Shown piece by piece: positions 33,827-42,622 of a stretch of 64,000 nucleotides of DNA. Position 1 is the stretch's first letter. Each line of letters opens with the position of its first letter. The translations under genes and the position numbers were made by a program. Location: assembly GCF_900197595.1 (NCBI RefSeq), contig NZ_FZLO01000006.1:1-64000 (forward strand). The letters run 5' to 3'. The notes below the pieces were generated by a model. That model was not told where the DNA came from. It saw only the letters and a program-made list of their open reading frames with translations, and searched no databases. This DNA comes from Scatolibacter rhodanostii (GTDB taxonomy: Bacteria; Bacillota; Clostridia; Oscillospirales; Acutalibacteraceae).

Positions 33827-34495
33827 TTATTCCTCCCGGGCATCATGCTCCATTTGCTCTTGCAAGTGTTTTGACAGAAGAGCCAGCGATGCAGCCATAT
33901 TTTCATTCTGCACCAAAATGTGAGAATCAACCATTAAATGTACGGGGGCAAAGTTCCAAATGGCCTTCACTCCGCCTGCAATCAGCTGGTCACACACAAT
34001 TTGTGCTTGATCCTCGGGAACTGTGATAATCCCAATAGACACTTTCATTCGGCTACACAAATCTGCTATTTTTTCTTGCGAAACTATCTTTTTGCCATTG
34101 ATTGTTTTGCCGATGTTATTTTTGTTGCGATCAAAGGCCATCACGATTTGCAAACCATATTCTTCAAATTGCCGATAAGAAAGCAACGCTTTTCCCAATA
34201 AACCTGTACCAACCAAAACGGCTTGGTCAACATTATGATAGCCTAAAATACGCTCCATACTGCCTATTAAATCTTGAATGGGAAAGCCCGATTTTGGCTT
34301 TCCTTTTACAGAACTAACGGCAGCAAAATCTTTGCGCACTTGAATCTCTGTATATTGAAAATGCGCTGCAATCATGGGCGCTGACACATTTTTTACACCA
34401 TCATCTGATAGTGTTCGCAAATATTGCAAATAATAAGGCAATCTTTTAATTGCCTGCGTAGACAATCCCGAAAGAAATTCCTTTTCAGCACCCAT
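33827..34495 (-). CDS. rex: Redox-sensing repressor Rex (copy 2)
   Basis: 222 residues from ATG 34495, chosen over the in-frame ATG at 34507 because GAGGTG lies between them at good spacing. Winged helix (STQAIKRLPYYLQYLRTL, QYTEIQVRKDFAAVS) and Rossmann motif VLVGTGLLGKALL are intact, as is the C-terminal MAASLALLSKHL helix. Compared with copy 1 the recognition helix is similar but not identical (HFQYTEIQVRKDF versus GFHDVQVRKDL), so the two may read overlapping operators. It is co-transcribed with lysR. Confidence 0.92.
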   Translation of the reverse strand: MGAEKEFLSGLSTQAIKRLPYYLQYLRTLSDDGVKNVSAPMIAAHFQYTEIQVRKDFAAVSSVKGKPKSGFPIQDLIGSMERILGYHNVDQAVLVGTGLLGKALLSYRQFEEYGLQIVMAFDRNKNNIGKTINGKKIVSQEKIADLCSRMKVSIGIITVPEDQAQIVCDQLIAGGVKAIWNFAPVHLMVDSHILVQNENMAASLALLSKHLQEQMEHDAREE

Positions 34496-34586
34496 TTTAC
34501 ACCTCATTTATCTTTTTACATATGTCTTATTTACAAATCAACTTTTATTTTCTAGTCTAGTAAAATCTAAGTACATATATTTGTTT

Positions 34587-34615
34587 AGTATAGCAAAATA
34601 ACGAATAAACTTCAA
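34587..34615 (-). promoter_or_regulatory. Promoter of rex2-lysR
   Basis: On the - strand TTGAAG (34610-34615), a 17-base spacer and TATACT (34587-34592), about 90 bases before the rex2 start. Confidence 0.6.
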
Positions 34616-34661
34616 CATAATCATTGCACTTAAATTTCTCTGCCATTACAATTTAGAAAAA

Positions 34662-35192
34662 TTATGTTGAGGGAGAAGCTTTTTTGAATTCGGCTATCAA
34701 TGATTCGAGGTAAGCGAGGTGCAGCTCCTCGTCCATAATAATCCGCTTGAATAAATCTTGCATACTTTTATTGGTAACTGTTTGAATCATTACTTTATAG
34801 TGAGCAATTGCGGCTCTCTCCTCCTGTGCATCCGATTCAAAAATAGGAATCAGGCGGTTTCGCTTATGTACAAAGCCTCCACTCCAATAACAATTTGTTG
34901 TTTGAGAAAACAGGTTTGGTGGCGAGCCTAACTCAAAAATAAGATTTCCCAATAGTTTTTGATGAGTTCTCTCTGTAGAAGCAAGAATTTGGTAGGCCTC
35001 CTCAATTTCAGGGAACGCTTGCAAATAAAATCTGTGTACTAAATATTGATTGGACGAAGTGCTCTCTGAACCTTTTCCGGCATAGGCATCTGATAACATC
35101 GCCACATACTGACAATCACTTTTTGTCAGCGTCACTGACGGATATGGTAAATCGATCTTCAGTTTAGTCCACAAATTTGAGTAGTCATTCAT
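34662..35192 (-). CDS. Ferritin-like (di-iron) domain protein
   Basis: 176 residues from ATG 35192, with GGAGG at good spacing. Two helix pairs carry likely di-iron ligands: EIEEAYQILASTERTH around residue 65-80, EERAAIAHYKVMI around 125, and DEELHLAYLESLIAEF around 152, giving E...ExxH-type spacing. The overall look is that of rubrerythrin/bacterioferritin-like four-helix bundles without a rubredoxin part. It may take part in oxygen or peroxide defence or be an iron-binding protein of anaerobes. It is a single gene. Confidence 0.7.
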   Translation of the reverse strand: MNDYSNLWTKLKIDLPYPSVTLTKSDCQYVAMLSDAYAGKGSESTSSNQYLVHRFYLQAFPEIEEAYQILASTERTHQKLLGNLIFELGSPPNLFSQTTNCYWSGGFVHKRNRLIPIFESDAQEERAAIAHYKVMIQTVTNKSMQDLFKRIIMDEELHLAYLESLIAEFKKASPST

Positions 35193-35198
35193 GTGCAA

Positions 35199-35474
35199 TC
35201 CTCCAAACTATTATTTTATTGTTTATTTTTAAAGATATGCACGGTGGTTCACTTTTATCGCACAGCTCTGTATAAAGTATTTTTGTTGTTTTTATTTTTT
35301 ATAAGCCTGTCTCACTGGCTCTATAGTCATCAAAGAAATTTTAAAATTCCTATTAATCCATTGTAACAACGGAGATAAAAACACCATATTTGTCTATCTG
35401 TTTTTTTGAAAATGACAAGGAGGTTACCCTATTTTATTTTCTTAAAAATGGGACAATTTAAAAAAAGTGTCTGA
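35199..35474. other. Non-coding stretch
   Basis: AT-rich intergenic DNA between the divergent ferritin-like and SDR genes. A GACAAGGAGGTTACCC segment near 35416 looks like a ribosome-binding site but has no open frame behind it. I see no RNA gene; the promoter of the SDR gene follows at 35475. Confidence 0.5.
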
Positions 35475-35503
35475 TTGACACGATTATACCGATATGCTAT
35501 TAT
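35475..35503 (+). promoter_or_regulatory. Promoter of the SDR gene
   Basis: TTGACA (35475-35480), 17-base spacer, TATTAT (35498-35503), 67 bases before the start codon. Near consensus, so the gene is probably well expressed. Confidence 0.75.
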
Positions 35504-35569
35504 CTATATAGCTATCTAAATCAGCAAAGAGTATTGTCTCTGCTTACAACATTTTGGGAGGAATTTATT

Positions 35570-36310
35570 ATGGCAAAAACAGCAATTATCACCGGCGGAT
35601 CACGTGGCATCGGACGTGGCATGGCACTAAAACTAGGCGAAATGGGCTATAATGTCGTTATCAACTATAGAAGCGACAGTTCTAAAGCACTATCTGATGA
35701 TTTGGCTAAAGAAATTACAGAAAAATATGGTGCAGAAACATTGGTTGTTCGCGCTGATGTGGGCAAATATGAAGATTGTGAAACTCTTGTTAAAGCAGCT
35801 GTAGAAAAATTTGGCGGTAAAATTGATGTTTTGATTAACAACGCTGGTATCACCAATAACTCTAACTTCATCGACATTACAAGAGAGCAATATGAAAATG
35901 TCATTAACGTAAACTTAATCAGCCTTCTGCATATGTGCCACTTGGCTCTACCTCATATGCTAGATAATGAAGCTAATATTATCAATATTTCTTCTGTCGG
36001 CGGACTTGTCGGTGTTACTAATCAAGCTGACTATTGCGCTACAAAAAGCGGCGTAATCGGTCTTAGCCGTGCTTTAGCTGTAGAATTCTCTTCTCGTAAA
36101 GTAAGAGTCAACGTTATTGCTCCAGGCATGATTATGACAGACATGCTCCGCGGCGTAAACCAAGACGAACTAAACGCTTTGGCTTCTACCATTCCTTTGG
36201 GGAAAATTGGAGATGTTGAAGATATTGCAGGCGCTATGGAATATATCTTGAAAGCTTCTTATGTAACTGGACAAGTTCTTTCTCCTAACGGCGGCTTTGT
36301 TATGCAATAA
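35570..36310 (+). CDS. Short-chain dehydrogenase/reductase (FabG-like)
   Basis: 246 residues from ATG 35570 with GGGAGGAA upstream. Classical SDR: cofactor loop GGSRGIGRGMA near residue 9, NNAG near 90, catalytic Ser in NISSVGG near 142 and YCATKSG (Tyr/Lys) near 156-160. FabG proteins reduce 3-oxoacyl-ACP with NADPH; this copy stands alone with a strong promoter rather than in a fab cluster, so it may serve another ketone or alcohol substrate, for example acetoacetyl-CoA or a steroid/bile acid. Substrate cannot be deduced here. Confidence 0.88.
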   Translation: MAKTAIITGGSRGIGRGMALKLGEMGYNVVINYRSDSSKALSDDLAKEITEKYGAETLVVRADVGKYEDCETLVKAAVEKFGGKIDVLINNAGITNNSNFIDITREQYENVINVNLISLLHMCHLALPHMLDNEANIINISSVGGLVGVTNQADYCATKSGVIGLSRALAVEFSSRKVRVNVIAPGMIMTDMLRGVNQDELNALASTIPLGKIGDVEDIAGAMEYILKASYVTGQVLSPNGGFVMQ

Positions 36311-36377
36311 CATTTTCTTGGTTATTTGTACTCTATAAAACAAGAAACTTCGCTTGATAAGCATAGTAATAAAAATA

Positions 36378-36424
36378 AAACAGCAGAACAACTTCTTAAA
36401 AAGGAAGTCGTTCTGCTGTTTTTA
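36378..36424. terminator. Bidirectional terminator
   Basis: CAGCAGAACAACTTC and GAAGTCGTTCTGCTG pair with one mismatch, with A-run before and T-run after, so it serves both the + strand SDR gene and the - strand FMN reductase gene. Confidence 0.85.
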
Positions 36425-36438
36425 ATTTCTTAAAAGCC

Positions 36439-36987
36439 TTAGTCTGTGAAAGCTAAAAATGCTTTTACCTGATCTTCTAAAAACTTTGCGCTATTGGGGG
36501 ACAATTGAACTTTTCCATTCTGATCCAATTGTTCACCGATATTGCCAACCGTAACGCGGGGAGAATTCATTAGTCTCATGTTGAAAAAGAAAAGAAGAGG
36601 AATTAAATATTCTTGCGCTGTTGCTGTGCCGGGCATGCCATATGCTGCACCACTCATTGCAGCCGCTTTGCCAAACAGCACTTGGGGCTCTTCTTGGCTA
36701 ACAGGGCGAGAAAGCCAGTCCAACAAATTCTTTAACACACCCGGATAAGAGTGATTGTACTCCGGTGTAAAGAACCATACGCCATCTGCTGCCTTAATTT
36801 TCTCTCTAACGCGGCTAACTTCTTTTGGTGCGGGAAATTCAATATCTTCATTGAACAAAGGAACATCGCTATACTCTAAAACTTCAAGCTCTGCCTCACC
36901 CTTCATCATTTCTTTCACCTTTAAAGCCAACTGCTTATTAAAAGAATTCTCTCTAAAAGAACCTACAACTGCTACTATTTTTTTCAT
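36439..36987 (-). CDS. NAD(P)H-dependent FMN reductase
   Basis: 182 residues of the flavodoxin-like FMN_red family (ChrR/YieF type). GSFRENSFNKQLALKV near residue 10 binds the FMN phosphate and PEYNHSYPGVLKNLLDWLSR near 75-95 is the family signature. Such enzymes reduce FMN, quinones, azo dyes or chromate with NAD(P)H. AAAGGAG precedes the start. It is a single gene with a terminator at its end. Confidence 0.9.
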   Translation of the reverse strand: MKKIVAVVGSFRENSFNKQLALKVKEMMKGEAELEVLEYSDVPLFNEDIEFPAPKEVSRVREKIKAADGVWFFTPEYNHSYPGVLKNLLDWLSRPVSQEEPQVLFGKAAAMSGAAYGMPGTATAQEYLIPLLFFFNMRLMNSPRVTVGNIGEQLDQNGKVQLSPNSAKFLEDQVKAFLAFTD

Positions 36988-37124
36988 TTTACATAACTCC
37001 TTTATATATGATTGTATAAATCTGTTTAAACGTGAACTTCATGATTTCATTGAAAATGCGCCTTAAACCGGCAATTCATTTTCCCATTACTTTCATTACA
37101 TAAGAACTATTCCATCAGAATTTG

Positions 37125-37967
37125 TTAGATAGGGCGATGTTTGATAAACGTGCCTTGATTTAATTCAAGAAAGGCTTTTCGGAGCTCGTCATTCGTATTC
37201 ATAACAATGGGTCCTCCCCATGCAATCGACTCGTGCAGCGGTTCTGCTGAAAAGAAAATAACTCTTACCTCTGCATCGGGTTTAGATGCTATGGTAATAA
37301 AATCGCCTTCACCAAACAAAACAGCTGTTTTACAAGCAATATCTTGTCCATCAATGACAGCATCACCTTCTATTAAGAAGACAAAGACATTTTCATTTGG
37401 CTTTGTAGGAATATCGATTTGTCCACCAGCCAAAATTGAAATGTCATAGATATTAGCCGGAATATGCCGAGGTTTCACGCCAGTCAGACCATCAAAATCC
37501 CCTGACAAAATCCGTACTTTTGCCTTTTCTTTTTCTGCCACAGGCATCATTTTTTGTGTGATTTCAAGATAGGCCGGCTCTGCCATTTTATCTTTTTTAG
37601 GCATGTTGAGCCATAGCTGGAAACCTAGCATTCTATCCGCTGCTTGAGGCATTTCTTGATGCATAATACCGCTTCCGGCGGTCATCCATTGGCTCTCACC
37701 AGAATGAATGGTTCCTTTATTACCAAGGCTGTCTTTGTGTTCAATTTCTCCTTGAATCAAATACGTCACGGTTTCCATCCCTCTATGAGGATGAGTAGGA
37801 AAACCTGCCAGATAATCATGAGGATCAGTCGAATCAAATGTATCTAGCATTAAAAACGGATCAAACTCTTTCATGGTAGCATCGTTTAGCACACGAACCA
37901 TGCTTACTCCTGCACCATCAACTGCTCTATATCCTTGAATTTTTTTCTTTATACTACGCTTTTTCAT
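37125..37967 (-). CDS. Pirin-family cupin protein
   Basis: 280 residues, double cupin. The metal site of the N-terminal domain is complete: HPHRGMETVTYL near residue 56 and HQEMP near 103 give the 3-His/1-Glu set. RDGAGVSM-like pirin start is seen as VDGAGVSMVRVL. Bacterial pirins are quercetin 2,3-dioxygenase-like or regulatory iron proteins; the role in anaerobes is unclear. It follows the FMN reductase region by 138 bases on the same strand but with separate signals. Confidence 0.88.
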   Translation of the reverse strand: MKKRSIKKKIQGYRAVDGAGVSMVRVLNDATMKEFDPFLMLDTFDSTDPHDYLAGFPTHPHRGMETVTYLIQGEIEHKDSLGNKGTIHSGESQWMTAGSGIMHQEMPQAADRMLGFQLWLNMPKKDKMAEPAYLEITQKMMPVAEKEKAKVRILSGDFDGLTGVKPRHIPANIYDISILAGGQIDIPTKPNENVFVFLIEGDAVIDGQDIACKTAVLFGEGDFITIASKPDAEVRVIFFSAEPLHESIAWGGPIVMNTNDELRKAFLELNQGTFIKHRPI

Positions 37968-38127
37968 CTATACTTCCCCATATTGGTCTTTTTACTTATT
38001 TCTGATTTATATTATTATACCAAGGAAAAAGTCAATTGTCCAATTTATTTTATTGTTTTTATCTAAAAACAATAAGGATAATTTATTTTATTTTTTAGTT
38101 ATTTTGCTTTCCAAAATATAAACACAA

Positions 38128-38158
38128 ATTGGTTTGCCCTTAATAGAAGCAAACCAAT
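38128..38158 (-). terminator. Hairpin after the nucleotidyltransferase gene
   Basis: ATTGGTTTGC (38128-38137) pairs perfectly with GCAAACCAAT (38149-38158), loop 11 bases. On the - strand the tail is only moderately T-rich (TTGTGTTTATATTTT). Confidence 0.55.
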
Positions 38159-38181
38159 CTTATGTATGACTGTTTGTAATT

Positions 38182-39072
38182 TTATACTTCCCAATTTTCA
38201 CAGGCTAATCGCTTATAAAAATATTCTCGAATTTGAGTCGCTGCATGCTCTGGATACATCAAACCTTTTTGCTGACAAATCAATTTAGCATCCTCTTCAA
38301 AAAGTAACATTGATTTTTTTACAGCTATTTCTATCTCTGCCAAAATGGGAGAAGTTCGGTAAACTAAAAGATGTTCTTGTTTTTCCTTTGGCACACAATG
38401 TTTAATTTTACTTTCCCACGAACCCCAGTCAAGTGTATCATAACCGCTTAACAGCAAATCTACGTGTGACTGAAAAATAATATCTACATTTTTAATCAGC
38501 TTAAAAATGTCATTGCGCTTGAAATATTTAATCAGCATTTCTGTATGAAACCAAAACGTGTCGATAGCGCGCATAGTGTCAGGTATTGTATTATCGGTTC
38601 GATATCCTTGGCTAAGAAAGGCTTCTACTTCACCACTGCAATCAAAAATAATGTGATCTTTTGTACAGCCTTTACAGTGTTGGCGGCACATCCACGCATC
38701 GGGTGCATCTTGATTGATGATAAAAAAATCTAACTGGTGTAAATTTTCACCCACCCGAATAACCGTGCAATAATTTTTGAAATTCTCATCGTTAAAATCT
38801 TCGCCCCAAAAAATAAGCAGTTCATCTGCTGCTTTTACAAACATTTGAGGTACATCAGCTGCAAATGCCTCAAAATCTTTTCCTGACACTAAAAAAACTG
38901 GGTCATAGTCAGAATAGATGTCTTGTTGCGCACGACTGATAGAACCATAATGCCACCCACCCTTGCAGCGCTCGTCTTTTTTGAGAATGTCAACCAATCG
39001 TTCAAATGCTCTATCTAAATCTTTATGCAAATTACCCGCCGCCCTTCTTGATTTCTCACACGTATCACTCAA
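38182..39072 (-). CDS. Aminoglycoside 6-adenylyltransferase-like nucleotidyltransferase
   Basis: 296 residues, the length of ANT(6) enzymes. The polymerase-beta motif is GSISRAQQDIYSDYDPVFLV near residue 43, giving G-S and D-x-D. Further ANT(6)-like parts are LDFFIINQDAPDAW (third carboxylate) and FWFHTEMLIKYFKRND near 170. ANT(6) proteins adenylylate streptomycin; this one diverges (YDPVF instead of YDITY), so the substrate is uncertain. A structured repeat element (39107-39198) lies directly upstream and may be its leader. Confidence 0.72.
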   Translation of the reverse strand: MSDTCEKSRRAAGNLHKDLDRAFERLVDILKKDERCKGGWHYGSISRAQQDIYSDYDPVFLVSGKDFEAFAADVPQMFVKAADELLIFWGEDFNDENFKNYCTVIRVGENLHQLDFFIINQDAPDAWMCRQHCKGCTKDHIIFDCSGEVEAFLSQGYRTDNTIPDTMRAIDTFWFHTEMLIKYFKRNDIFKLIKNVDIIFQSHVDLLLSGYDTLDWGSWESKIKHCVPKEKQEHLLVYRTSPILAEIEIAVKKSMLLFEEDAKLICQQKGLMYPEHAATQIREYFYKRLACENWEV

Positions 39073-39106
39073 CCTATTAAAGTTATTTGAACCCGTTATC
39101 TGCTAT

Positions 39107-39198
39107 GAAAATGAACAGTATCGCTTGCAGCAGGGGGGGTGTTCCACACTGACAGTTCATTTTCCAATGCTTTAACTTGCTGAAGCTATTTTAACACG
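39107..39198 (-). repeat. Structured repeat element, copy 1
   Basis: GAAAATGAAC (39107-39116) pairs with GTTCATTTTC (39155-39164). Inside are the invariant CGCTTGCAGCAG (39122-39133), a G-run and a small hairpin GTGT-TCC-ACAC (39139-39149). Beyond the stem come CAATG, AACTTG and a CTATTTTA-.-CAC block shared with copy 2 at 51683-51753. On the - strand that last block reads TTAAAATAG and resembles a -10 box. The element lies between araC and the ANT-like gene, upstream of the latter. Confidence 0.6.
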
Positions 39199-39238
39199 TG
39201 AAAAATCGAAAATATAGCGAATTGCTAACTCCTTATTG

Positions 39239-40084
39239 TCAATTTGTATCTTTTTTGAGCGCACGATATTTGGCAGGAGTGGTCTCATATGTTCTTCGAA
39301 AAGCTTCAATAAAAGATTTTACATTGGCAAAACCATTGTTAAGTGCAATTTCTGTAATAGAATCTTCGGTGCCCATTAATTCTGCATAGGCATGATAAAG
39401 GCGAATACGGGTTAAGTAGCCATAAAAACTATCCCCTGTAGTTTTCCGGATAAACCGCGAAAAATAAGTAGGTGCCATGCCCACCTCATCGGCTACGCTT
39501 TGCAAGGTCAAATTTTGTGTATAGTGTTCTTCTAAATAGCGAATAATTTTTTTTGCATATTCCGTTTTCTTTTGGTCACTGTTTTTGTTTTTATTCGATT
39601 CATCTTTGATTTGGCGACACTCTTTCAGTAAAATATAGCAAATTTGATGCAAGATTACCGAAAGCTTGAGCTGATAAAGCTCTTCTTTTTTGCGGCGAAT
39701 TTCAATACATTCAGCGATTAACGCCGCCACTTCTTTCTTAATTTCTGCTTTGCCTTCAAAACTAAATCGATATGAGTCTGCATCGGGACAATATTGCTTC
39801 ACTAAATCATAAGAAAGCAAGAGGGAAAAAGCACGCATTTTTTCCTCTCCCTGGCGGTCGGTTTCATGCAGTTCACCGCTGTTGGCAAAGAAAAAATCCC
39901 CGGGATATACCAGTACCTCTTCTCCGTTTATCTTCCCTTTTAACACCCCATCTGTTACTAAATCAAACTCTATATATTCATGCCAATGCAAAGGATAGTG
40001 GTATCTCATATGTGCTTTTTCTTCTGCATGAATGCGTGCTGGTATACCAAAATCCGGCTGTACTCTTTCATAATAACTGCCCAT
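39239..40084 (-). CDS. AraC-family regulator with cupin N-terminus
   Basis: 281 residues from ATG 40084; a GTG at 40096 is also possible but overlaps the AGGAG site. Residues about 30-100 form a cupin-like ligand domain (HYPLHWHEYIEFDLVTDGVL). The last 100 residues carry two helix-turn-helix motifs (LQSVADEVGMAPTYFSRFIR and ITEIALNNGFANVKSFIEAF, ending RTYETTPAKYR). Proteins of this type usually answer to sugars. No sugar operon is adjacent; the fucosidase at 44791 is 4.7 kb away. Target unknown. Confidence 0.9.
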   Translation of the reverse strand: MGSYYERVQPDFGIPARIHAEEKAHMRYHYPLHWHEYIEFDLVTDGVLKGKINGEEVLVYPGDFFFANSGELHETDRQGEEKMRAFSLLLSYDLVKQYCPDADSYRFSFEGKAEIKKEVAALIAECIEIRRKKEELYQLKLSVILHQICYILLKECRQIKDESNKNKNSDQKKTEYAKKIIRYLEEHYTQNLTLQSVADEVGMAPTYFSRFIRKTTGDSFYGYLTRIRLYHAYAELMGTEDSITEIALNNGFANVKSFIEAFRRTYETTPAKYRALKKDTN

Positions 40085-40096
40085 AACAGTTTCCAC

Positions 40097-40334
40097 TCCT
40101 ATTGCCCAAATCTCTTGTTCATGCCTTATCTGTCAAACTATCATTGTAGTTTATATTTTACCAAGCTATTACCCCCAGTATAATCAATTCTACAGATAAA
40201 AACAATTAGGTGCAAGATTTTAGAATAAAAATATTGCTTCATATTACAAACAGACAAGGGGTTGCTCCTATTATTCCGTCACATTAACCAAAAATTCCAT
40301 TTAATTTTTTTCGAAAATACAGTCAATAAAGAAA
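40097..40334. other. Divergent intergenic region
   Basis: Non-coding DNA between araC (-) and marR (+). The only clear signal is the marR promoter that begins at 40335. I see no RNA gene or repeat here. Confidence 0.5.
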
Positions 40335-40363
40335 TTGACGAGTCAAAATATAGTTGCTATAAT
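40335..40363 (+). promoter_or_regulatory. marR-ABC operon promoter with operator-like repeats
   Basis: TTGACG (40335-40340), 17-base spacer and TATAAT (40358-40363). The -35 region is part of TTGAC-GA-GTCAA, a 5-bp inverted repeat (40335-40346), a candidate MarR operator. A direct repeat CAACAAT follows downstream of the start region. Confidence 0.75.
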
Positions 40364-40413
40364 AGTTCTATGTCCAACAATTCGATATACAACAATACGG
40401 AAGGAAATGGGGT

Positions 40414-40854
40414 ATGACAACAAAAAAAGTAGGACGCGAGCTACGCTCTTTAAACAACTTGATTCGACGCTATTTTGAATTTTCTTCTCATAAGAATGAG
40501 GTTGACACAGTAACAGGAAATAACGGTTGGATTATTAGCTATCTCGCTGATAATTCTCAAAAGGATATTTTTCAAAGAGATATTGAAGATTATTTCACGA
40601 TTACTCGTTCAACTGCTTCAAAAGTCCTTACCCTCATGGAACAAAAAGGGTTAATTGAGCGCCACTCTGTTGCGCAAGACGCTCGTCTTAAAAAAATAGT
40701 GCTTACTGACAAGGCATGGGAAATTTGTGGTCTTATGCGAGAAGACTCCCGTAAAATGGAAGAGCTTCTTTTAAAAGACTTTTCCGAAGATGACGTCAAA
40801 ACACTTCTTTTCTTTTTAGACAAAATGAAAAATAATATTTCTAGTATGCAATAA
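40414..40854 (+). CDS. MarR-family regulator
   Basis: 146 residues. Winged helix-turn-helix in the centre: IFQRDIEDYFTITRSTASKV, LTLMEQKGLIERHSV and the wing ARLKKIVLTDKAW; the helical N- and C-terminal parts dimerise. It is the first gene of an operon with two ABC exporter genes 16 bases downstream, the usual arrangement in which the drug substrate relieves repression by MarR. Confidence 0.9.
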   Translation: MTTKKVGRELRSLNNLIRRYFEFSSHKNEVDTVTGNNGWIISYLADNSQKDIFQRDIEDYFTITRSTASKVLTLMEQKGLIERHSVAQDARLKKIVLTDKAWEICGLMREDSRKMEELLLKDFSEDDVKTLLFFLDKMKNNISSMQ

Positions 40855-40870
40855 ATTGAGTGAGGTTTCT

Positions 40871-42622
40871 ATGATTAAAAAACTTTTAGGAAGTGTGAGA
40901 GAGTATAAAAAGAGTACCATTCTCACACCTGTATATGTATTGTTAGAGTCGGTTCTTGAAATCATTATTCCCACATTAATGGCCTTTTTAATTGATAATG
41001 GAATCGCTAAAAAAGATATGTCTTATGTCTTGAAAATTGGGGTTTTGTTAGTGATTTTTGCTGGTCTTTCTCTGCTTTTTGGTGTTTTATCCGCACAAAG
41101 CAGTGCTGTGTCTGGCTGCGGATTTGCCAAAAATCTAAGGCAGGACATGTTCTATAATGTACAGAATTTTTCTTTCTCTAATATTGACAAATTTTCACCG
41201 TCAAGTATTATTACACGTTTGACCACCGACGTTTCAAACGTACAAAATGCTTTTCAGATGATTACGCGTTTAGCGGTACGTGCGCCGGCAATGATTATTT
41301 TTGCGCTAATCTTTTCCTTTCGGATTGATGCAAAACTATCTCTTATCTTTCTGGGAGTTATCCCTATTTTAGGAGTAAGTCTTTATCTTATCATCACAAA
41401 GGTTCATCCCCTTTTTGTCCGTGTATTTCGCAAATATGATACCCTAAACAATATTGTCCAAGAAAATCTACACGGTATTCGTGTTGTAAAATCCTACACA
41501 CGTGAAGACTTTGAAGAAAACAAATTTGAAGAAATTTCTACCTCCATTTTTAACGATTTTACAAAAGCAGGCAAAATAAATTCACTGAATATGCCTATCA
41601 TGCAGTTTTGTCTCTATGCCAGTATGCTCTTGCTTTCGTGGTTTGGTGCCAAAGAAATCTTATTCAGTGGGAACAATGCAGCCATCGGTCTTTCTACTGG
41701 TGAGCTCGCTACTTTAATTACTTATGCGATGCAAATCTTGATGAGCTTAATGATGCTTTCTATGGTTTTTGTTATGATTATCATTGCTCGTGCTTCCGCA
41801 GAAAGAATTGTAGAAGTTTTGGATGAAGAAAGCGACTTGCAAAATGGAGAAAATCCCATTTTCTCCCTGACAGACGGCTCTATTCACTTTGATCACGTTA
41901 CTTTTTCTTATAACAGGCGAGCTGACAAGCCGGTGCTGAACGATATCGAGATTTCTATTGCTTCTGGCGAGACTGTCGGTATTATCGGCGGCACAGGTTC
42001 TTCTAAATCCAGTTTGGTTCAGCTGATTCCCCGACTTTATGATGTAGAACACGGAACCCTATCTGTTGGCGGCATTAACGTAAAACAATATGATTTAAAA
42101 ACACTACGCGACAGTGTAGCCATGGTTTTGCAAAAAAACATCTTATTCTCTGGCACAATTAAAGAAAACCTGCGCTGGGGTAATGAGCATGCCACTGATG
42201 AAGAAATTATTCAAGTGTGCAAACTGGCTCAAGCGGCTGACTTTATTGAAGAATTTCCTGAGAAATATGATACTTATATTGAGCAGGGCGGTTCCAATGT
42301 TTCAGGTGGTCAACGGCAGCGCCTTTGTATTGCGCGCGCCCTGCTGAAGAACCCTAAAATCTTGATTTTAGATGACTCTACTAGCGCCGTCGACACGAAA
42401 ACCGATACCTTAATTCGTCAGTCTTTCCGTGAATATATCCCTGAAGTAACTAAGATTATCATTGCACAGCGTGTTTCCTCCGTACAAGACGCTGACAAGA
42501 TTATTGTCTTGGATGATGGTATTGTGAATGCTGTCGGCACACATGACGAACTTATGCAAAACAGCTCTATTTATCGTGAAGTTTATGAATCTCAGAACAA
42601 CGGAGGTGTCCTCCATGGATAA
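40871..42622 (+). CDS. ABC exporter half-transporter with degenerate ATP site
   Basis: 583 residues from ATG 40871. Six membrane segments (residues about 15-310) precede the ATPase domain: Walker A GGTGSSKSS, signature VSGGQRQRL and Walker B LILDDSTSAVD. Two catalytic positions deviate: the Glu after Walker B is Asp (LDDS) and the switch His is Gln (IIAQRVSS). The partner encoded next is canonical at both. This is the asymmetry known for heterodimeric multidrug exporters such as TM287/288, BmrCD and LmrCD. Likely role: efflux of drugs or lipids under MarR control. Confidence 0.92.
   Translation: MIKKLLGSVREYKKSTILTPVYVLLESVLEIIIPTLMAFLIDNGIAKKDMSYVLKIGVLLVIFAGLSLLFGVLSAQSSAVSGCGFAKNLRQDMFYNVQNFSFSNIDKFSPSSIITRLTTDVSNVQNAFQMITRLAVRAPAMIIFALIFSFRIDAKLSLIFLGVIPILGVSLYLIITKVHPLFVRVFRKYDTLNNIVQENLHGIRVVKSYTREDFEENKFEEISTSIFNDFTKAGKINSLNMPIMQFCLYASMLLLSWFGAKEILFSGNNAAIGLSTGELATLITYAMQILMSLMMLSMVFVMIIIARASAERIVEVLDEESDLQNGENPIFSLTDGSIHFDHVTFSYNRRADKPVLNDIEISIASGETVGIIGGTGSSKSSLVQLIPRLYDVEHGTLSVGGINVKQYDLKTLRDSVAMVLQKNILFSGTIKENLRWGNEHATDEEIIQVCKLAQAADFIEEFPEKYDTYIEQGGSNVSGGQRQRLCIARALLKNPKILILDDSTSAVDTKTDTLIRQSFREYIPEVTKIIIAQRVSSVQDADKIIVLDDGIVNAVGTHDELMQNSSIYREVYESQNNGGVLHG
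42602..42617 (+). promoter_or_regulatory. Self-complementary ribosome-binding site of the second ABC gene
   Basis: GGAGG (42602-42606) is followed by TGT and CCTCC (42610-42614), then ATG at 42615. The Shine-Dalgarno site can fold onto CCTCC, hiding itself; ribosomes finishing the first ABC gene, whose stop is at 42620, would open it. This would tie the second subunit to translation of the first. Confidence 0.6.
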
